Of a stretch of DNA of 37,419 bases, positions 33,141 to 37,419 are shown piece by piece. The notes below the pieces were generated by a model. The model worked only from the letters and a program-made list of their open reading frames with translations, was not told the origin of the DNA and did no database searches. Source of the stretch: Flavobacteriales bacterium UBA958. Lineage in GTDB: Bacteria > Bacteroidota > Bacteroidia > Flavobacteriales_D > Crocinitomicaceae. Within the stretch, counting starts at the first letter, position 1. Each line of letters opens with the position of its first letter. The position numbers were made by a program, and so were the translations under genes. Location of the stretch: assembly GCA_002293045.1 (NCBI GenBank), contig DBCM01000126.1, forward strand, positions 1 to 37,419, written 5' to 3'.

Positions 33141-34886
33141 CTATTGAATTGTAATAGCTCCTTTAAAAGGCGAACTTTTTCCCGTATCTGTTCTTTTACA
33201 AGTACCGCTTACACCAACAACTGAACCTGGAGAATACGCCCTTAATGCATTTGCAGGAATAACGTTACCATTTAAATTAGTTGAGCCGACTTTCATGGTA
33301 GAGATTACAAAATTAACTCCACTAAGCACTGAACCATTGGGTAACCCCACGAACACTGGACCGCCTTTACTGCTTAACGAGGTAGTCAAAACGGTTGGCT
33401 CTGGAAACGGTTTGATAGGAAATTGTTGTGTAAATGTTACCGATTTATCGTTCTTGTCTTTTGCCGTAACTGTGATCTTAGCACCACCCTTTGAGGCAGC
33501 TACTCTTGCTATGTAGTAATTACCTTGTTTTGGACATGTTTTACCATTACAGGATACGGTCATTGATTTAATATTAGCACCACCGGACGCAGCAGTTATT
33601 TTATTATCCCAATCTGCATACAATGCTGTTTGTAAAGGCAATCCAATGGATCCTCCACCTTTCTGAGCAATAAATACTTTGGTGGTATAATCCTTCCATT
33701 TCACGGTTCCCATTTTGTTGGCAATCCCAACAGATCCTTTGATTTGCATTTCATTTGACCCAGAAGCTGTCATTTCAAGTGTAGCAACACCGTCTTTTAC
33801 TCCTTTCAAGGTACCTTGTCCTGGTTTCACTTGAGGTACTTTATCTGAATCAAATGCAGCCATCCATACAGCAACCTCAAACTTATCCCCAGATTCAACC
33901 ACAGCAACTGACGGATACGCCATAGCCATGATGGTATTAAAGGAGTACTCCCCAGTAGTAATTCTAGACTTAATCATACCAACCGCTTTGGCACGCGCTG
34001 CTAATACCTCGTATTGCAAAGTAGAAAGCGAAGCTAATGCTGCAATCATGGGTGAATGAAAGAAGGTACGTCCTAACCAATGTACGTTCTTGGAAATGTC
34101 TCCGTCATGTCCGTAATCATCTAATTCATTCTTTGTTAGCTCCGAATAGATAGTTACTAACTCCGGAACGTCCGCTGTATCAGGTTTATTTCCTTTATAA
34201 ATCAATTCAGTTACTTTTTTCTCCAAAGACTTATTGTCGGTAAACTGATCCACAGCACCTTTAAGTACTACCGAATATCCCTTTCCTTCAATCTTTTTTG
34301 TTCCACACAATTCAACTAATCGTTTTCTATAGTTTTTGTAAGGCACCCAAACTTTCTTCATTCCCACACCAGTGTTTTCAATATTCTCTAACTCTATGAT
34401 ACCAAGCTCACGCATTGGCGTATCGAATTCATCTTTAGACTGAAGTGCGGACAAATTTAACTTTGACGGCCGTAACGGATCGTTGTTACTGTATTTAACC
34501 CAGAGAATGGCATCCTTGTCATTGTTCTTAGGTGTTGGATTCAATTCCCCCAATTTCTCTAACAACAACAATTTCGCATCATCGATATTTTTAATGACGA
34601 TTTGAGTCTCTTTGTCAATGTCAGCAATCGTTTTAAGTGCAACTTCAATTTTCTTACGTTTCGCTGCCTCTTCTTCACCTTTTGATGTAGCTAATTCCTG
34701 ACTTAAATCACCTTTTAATTCATCTCCACGATCAAGTTGTGTTAATGCTCCTTTTTGTATGTTCGCTTCAATCGCAACAAAGGCATCCAAGATTTGTTTT
34801 GATACGTTCAAGGCCAAGAGCGCCGTGAGTACGATGTACATCATCGAAATCATCTTTTGCCTTGGGGTTTCCTTACCTCCTCCCAT
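33141..34886 (-). CDS. gldM: Gliding/T9SS motor protein GldM
   Basis: A 581-residue protein with one N-terminal transmembrane helix (about residues 12-32: KMISMMYIVLTALLALNVSK) and a long periplasmic part. GldM couples the GldL proton motor to the outer ring. The start MGGGKETPRQKMISMMYIVL is the family hallmark. The periplasmic region holds helical D1 (around EEEAAKRKKIEVALKTIADI) and beta-rich D2-D4 domains. The length is greater than usual (about 510-530). It begins 50 bases after gldL. Confidence 0.95.
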   Translation of the reverse strand: MGGGKETPRQKMISMMYIVLTALLALNVSKQILDAFVAIEANIQKGALTQLDRGDELKGDLSQELATSKGEEEAAKRKKIEVALKTIADIDKETQIVIKNIDDAKLLLLEKLGELNPTPKNNDKDAILWVKYSNNDPLRPSKLNLSALQSKDEFDTPMRELGIIELENIENTGVGMKKVWVPYKNYRKRLVELCGTKKIEGKGYSVVLKGAVDQFTDNKSLEKKVTELIYKGNKPDTADVPELVTIYSELTKNELDDYGHDGDISKNVHWLGRTFFHSPMIAALASLSTLQYEVLAARAKAVGMIKSRITTGEYSFNTIMAMAYPSVAVVESGDKFEVAVWMAAFDSDKVPQVKPGQGTLKGVKDGVATLEMTASGSNEMQIKGSVGIANKMGTVKWKDYTTKVFIAQKGGGSIGLPLQTALYADWDNKITAASGGANIKSMTVSCNGKTCPKQGNYYIARVAASKGGAKITVTAKDKNDKSVTFTQQFPIKPFPEPTVLTTSLSSKGGPVFVGLPNGSVLSGVNFVISTMKVGSTNLNGNVIPANALRAYSPGSVVGVSGTCKRTDTGKSSPFKGAITIQ

Positions 34887-34936
34887 TATTTCTTACTTTT
34901 TTAATGTTTATATTTTATACTAGAAAAATGGTCTTT

Positions 34937-35797
34937 TTATGAACGCATTGCTTTCAACATGTTCCCGTATACGTTGTTCAAATCCGTAAGATTTTGAGCA
35001 AGTACCGCCATGTTCTCACGATACAGTTTAGTATCCTCTGTTGAAGCAGCTAGGTTTTGCATCATCTCTGACACTTGTTTCTGGAATCCTTGCGTAGCCT
35101 CTAAGTGCGCAGATGATCCTTGCAATTGAAGTTCATATACGTTATTCAATGCTGAAAGGTTTTTAGAAACTTTTTGCATTTGCTCACCAAATGATTCACC
35201 CGCTTCCGTATTAGAGGTTAATCCAGCAATGGAAACAGAGGCGCGTTGATATGCTTCTGAAAGGCTTGACATTTTCTTAGAAGCCTCTTCTAAGGAAGAA
35301 ACATAAGAATCCGTTGCTGAAGCCGCAGAAGAAACACTTTTCAATTGCTCTGCATTGTGGCTTAAATCACGCATTGCATTTCCAAGACGATCCAATAAGG
35401 CTTGGTCAATTTTAGCTTTTTCCATCAATTCGGCAATTTTTTCAGTAGCACCGTCACCAGAACCTCCGTTCCCAGCAACTGGACTTGTTAATAGATTACG
35501 CGTCGTACCGTCGTTCTCTTGAGCTACTACCGCACGGTCTTCTACCGGCACTAAATACGGATAATAAATAGACCAATCTGGTTCAGCGTGGGTTAATTGG
35601 AATGAACTTAAGGTAAATAATACCGCCTCTGTTCCTAACCCGGCAATCAACATCTCGTTACAACCTGGCCAGTGCATAATTTTGAATAGGGCCCCAATTA
35701 TTACAATAGCCGCTCCTAAACCAAAGGCAAAGCCCATTACTGTTCTCCCTTTTGGTCTTGCCATCCAAATTCCAATTTTATTCCCTTTAGCACTCAT
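34937..35797 (-). CDS. gldL: Gliding/T9SS motor protein GldL
   Basis: A 286-residue inner-membrane protein with two N-terminal helices (about residues 20-40 and 47-68: GFAFGLGAAIVIIGALFKI, then MLIAGLGTEAVLFTLSSF). The HWPG loop between them and acidic Glu57 in TEAV are characteristic, and a TM2 glutamate is the proposed proton-path residue. The rest is a cytoplasmic coiled coil with repeated SLSEAYQRA / SALNNVY motifs. GldL and GldM form the rotary proton-driven motor of T9SS and gliding. It lies 50 bases after gldK. Confidence 0.96.
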   Translation of the reverse strand: MSAKGNKIGIWMARPKGRTVMGFAFGLGAAIVIIGALFKIMHWPGCNEMLIAGLGTEAVLFTLSSFQLTHAEPDWSIYYPYLVPVEDRAVVAQENDGTTRNLLTSPVAGNGGSGDGATEKIAELMEKAKIDQALLDRLGNAMRDLSHNAEQLKSVSSAASATDSYVSSLEEASKKMSSLSEAYQRASVSIAGLTSNTEAGESFGEQMQKVSKNLSALNNVYELQLQGSSAHLEATQGFQKQVSEMMQNLAASTEDTKLYRENMAVLAQNLTDLNNVYGNMLKAMRS

Positions 35798-35847
35798 GTT
35801 TTTTGATTTTTATTGTTAAACTTTGATTTATTTATTTGTTACAGATT

Positions 35848-37419
35848 TTACTTTAATTGAATATCCATTTGGATTTCTTCACCGTTTTCAGCGTCTAAGT
35901 CTTTACCACCTCGACCTAAATGCGTCATCACGTTACGGAAACCGATATAACATTTCGCAGTATCTTGATACTCAAATGTTCTTGTGGAATTCTGCAGATA
36001 ATAACCGATGTCTTTCCATGAACCCCCGCGAATTACTTTCCGTTTTTTCACCGGATGATCCGCATCTTTCGCATCATAGGTATACTCCGAGTTCATGTCA
36101 TGCGTGAATTCATAAGCAGACTCATCAAACGCGGTGTTACACCATTCTGCGACGTTTCCTGCCATGCAATATAGACCAAAGGCATTTGGATTGTATGAGT
36201 AAACTTTAACCGTATGAAAGCCACCGTCTTCAAAATAACGACCTCTCATTGGTTTAAAGTTTGCCAAGAAACACCCGTTGGCATTTCGGATATATGGCCC
36301 ACCCCACGGGTACTGGGACAATTCCAAATCTCCACGTGCAGCGCGTTCCCATTCTACCTCAGATGGTAAGCGGAAATCGTTTACATATAAATCCCCGTTT
36401 GCTAGCAACCAACTGTGATACAACTGAGTTCTCCACACAGAAAACGCTTTCGCTTGACACCAAGTTACTCCAACTACTGGGTAATTATCGTATGCCGTAT
36501 GCCAGAAGTAATTTTCCGCCATTGGATCGTGGTAAGAGTAGGTATAATCCCTGACCCAACACAAAGTATCTGGATACACATTGATACGCTCTTTAATGAT
36601 GTAACGGCTACGGTCAGAATGGCCACGTATGGCGTTGTGTTGCCCTTTACTGTTGGTATAGCCTAAATCTAAGTCTTGGCCTGGATTGATTAAGAAATCT
36701 TCATCTACCAAAAGAGTTTCTTTGTCGTCTTTTGGAATATCTTTTCTATTTGCAGTATCTACATCAATAAACGGAGAAACCGTTCCGTCATATAAAACTT
36801 GCGAACCATCATCGGTCAAGGTTGATCGGTGTAAGCCATTTGATTTTTGGTCCTTAGAAAGCGGATCTCTCCTGTTTATTGAATTTGGATCTGAAGGATC
36901 TAAGGTGCTTAATGTTCCGTTATATGCATTTCTTGAAGTTTTGACCTTTCCACGTTTCGCCGCTTCTTTATAGTCTATCCATACGTAATCGTAATACAAC
37001 AAGCGCGTATCAATTTGCTTATTATTAAAAAACTGCTCGTCTTTCGATACGTACATGTCAGAAAGTAAAAACAAAGTCTCCGGATCTGTGTAATCTATCG
37101 GGGTTTCCCAGTTTAATTGGAAATACTTACGGTTTTCAACACGACCACCTTGAACATCGGTAACCTTTTTATATTCCGCCGCATCTTTATTGCTTTTATC
37201 GTCCACCTTACCTTTTTTGTCGACGCTTGAGTACGTACTAAAAATGGCAGAAACTTCATCTGGGTTTAGAGTAATATCTAAATTCTCTCTATCCTTCGGT
37301 AATCCTTTTTCGTCTTTAAACTTAAAGAAGCCTTGGGCCAAACCTTTTTTACCGGCTTGCGAGTACCCCATTAACATTAAATATGCCCTGTCCAAATCTT
37401 CTGAAGACTCGGTGTTTAA
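35848..37419 (-). CDS. gldK: Gliding/T9SS lipoprotein GldK, C-terminal part (cut by window edge)
   Basis: The frame is open from the right edge to a stop at 35848, giving about 523 residues without the N-terminus and lipobox; the TTG at 37395 is only an internal codon. The C-terminal half is the formylglycine-generating-enzyme-like (FGE-sulfatase) fold: VYPDTLCWVRDYTYSY, NYPVVGVTWCQAKAFSVWR, RLPSEVEWERAARG, YCMAGNVAEWC and VIRGGSWKDIGYY. GldK uses this fold structurally, not for catalysis, and forms the T9SS ring with GldN. An extra Asp/Ser/Asn-rich stretch (around STLDPSDPNSINRRDPLSKD) before the FGE domain makes the protein longer than I would expect. Only the 5' end of the gene lies outside. 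Confidence 0.94.
   Translation of the reverse strand, partial: LNTESSEDLDRAYLMLMGYSQAGKKGLAQGFFKFKDEKGLPKDRENLDITLNPDEVSAIFSTYSSVDKKGKVDDKSNKDAAEYKKVTDVQGGRVENRKYFQLNWETPIDYTDPETLFLLSDMYVSKDEQFFNNKQIDTRLLYYDYVWIDYKEAAKRGKVKTSRNAYNGTLSTLDPSDPNSINRRDPLSKDQKSNGLHRSTLTDDGSQVLYDGTVSPFIDVDTANRKDIPKDDKETLLVDEDFLINPGQDLDLGYTNSKGQHNAIRGHSDRSRYIIKERINVYPDTLCWVRDYTYSYHDPMAENYFWHTAYDNYPVVGVTWCQAKAFSVWRTQLYHSWLLANGDLYVNDFRLPSEVEWERAARGDLELSQYPWGGPYIRNANGCFLANFKPMRGRYFEDGGFHTVKVYSYNPNAFGLYCMAGNVAEWCNTAFDESAYEFTHDMNSEYTYDAKDADHPVKKRKVIRGGSWKDIGYYLQNSTRTFEYQDTAKCYIGFRNVMTHLGRGGKDLDAENGEEIQMDIQLK

Noticed and set aside
37300..37419. TTG at 37395 as the start of gldK
   Set aside because: The frame stays open to the window edge and the GldK signal/lipobox is missing, so this is an internal codon.

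Overview
The window comes from a Bacteroidota chromosome, most likely a gliding or T9SS-bearing member of the Flavobacteriales. A family such as Crocinitomicaceae would fit, but that is inference. The evidence is a gldKLMN cluster for the type IX secretion/gliding motor, gldH in the radA-holB-ricT neighbourhood, a subtilase with a T9SS sorting tail, Bacteroidota-type promoters (TTTG plus TANNTTTG), near-absence of Shine-Dalgarno sequences and many N-terminal lipoboxes. The gene content is almost wholly chromosomal housekeeping. I see no insertion sequence, prophage, CRISPR array or integron.

Layout. (1) 1-7470, minus strand: one tightly packed probable operon reading radA, RDD membrane protein, rsmI, holB, ricT (PSP1), gldH, a DUF6495-like protein, a DUF2911 protein and an EamA-type transporter that runs off the left edge. 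(2) 7606-11300, plus strand: a small protein with a very acidic tail, then deoC, an aldehyde dehydrogenase and a short catalytically dead aldehyde-dehydrogenase-like protein. The last two look like an ALDH16 enzyme split into two genes. (3) 11306-13858: a DUF3298-type lipoprotein and a FISUMP protein (both minus), tRNA-Pro(GGG) with a clear promoter and terminator, and an LprI-like lipoprotein. (4) 13925-18679, plus strand: a lipid kinase, then a compact SGNH / MBOAT / SGNH-LysM set that looks like an envelope O-acylation system, with a glucosaminidase gene converging on it. (5) 19209-23896, plus strand: menA, then etfB, etfA, a bifunctional-nuclease-type protein and a NupG-like nucleoside transporter. 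(6) 23893-26080, minus strand: SulP anion transporter and beta-carbonic anhydrase, a probable bicarbonate uptake/hydration pair. (7) 26128-31708, minus strand: a large T9SS-secreted subtilase, a two-TM protein, kbl and a small exported protein in close series. (8) 31757-37419, minus strand: terminator, gldN, gldM, gldL and gldK, with gldK cut by the right edge.

How the parts connect. The gld genes build the outer-membrane GldKN ring and the inner-membrane GldLM motor that energises T9SS; the neighbouring subtilase is a plausible cargo. deoC and the nucleoside transporter fit deoxynucleoside scavenging, with the aldehyde dehydrogenase pair positioned to oxidise the acetaldehyde that DeoC releases. 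The strongest candidates for under-described biology are the split ALDH16 pair and the SGNH-MBOAT-SGNH/LysM cassette. There is no gene-free stretch longer than about 300 bases; the longest (12975-13324) holds the tRNA gene with its promoter and terminator.
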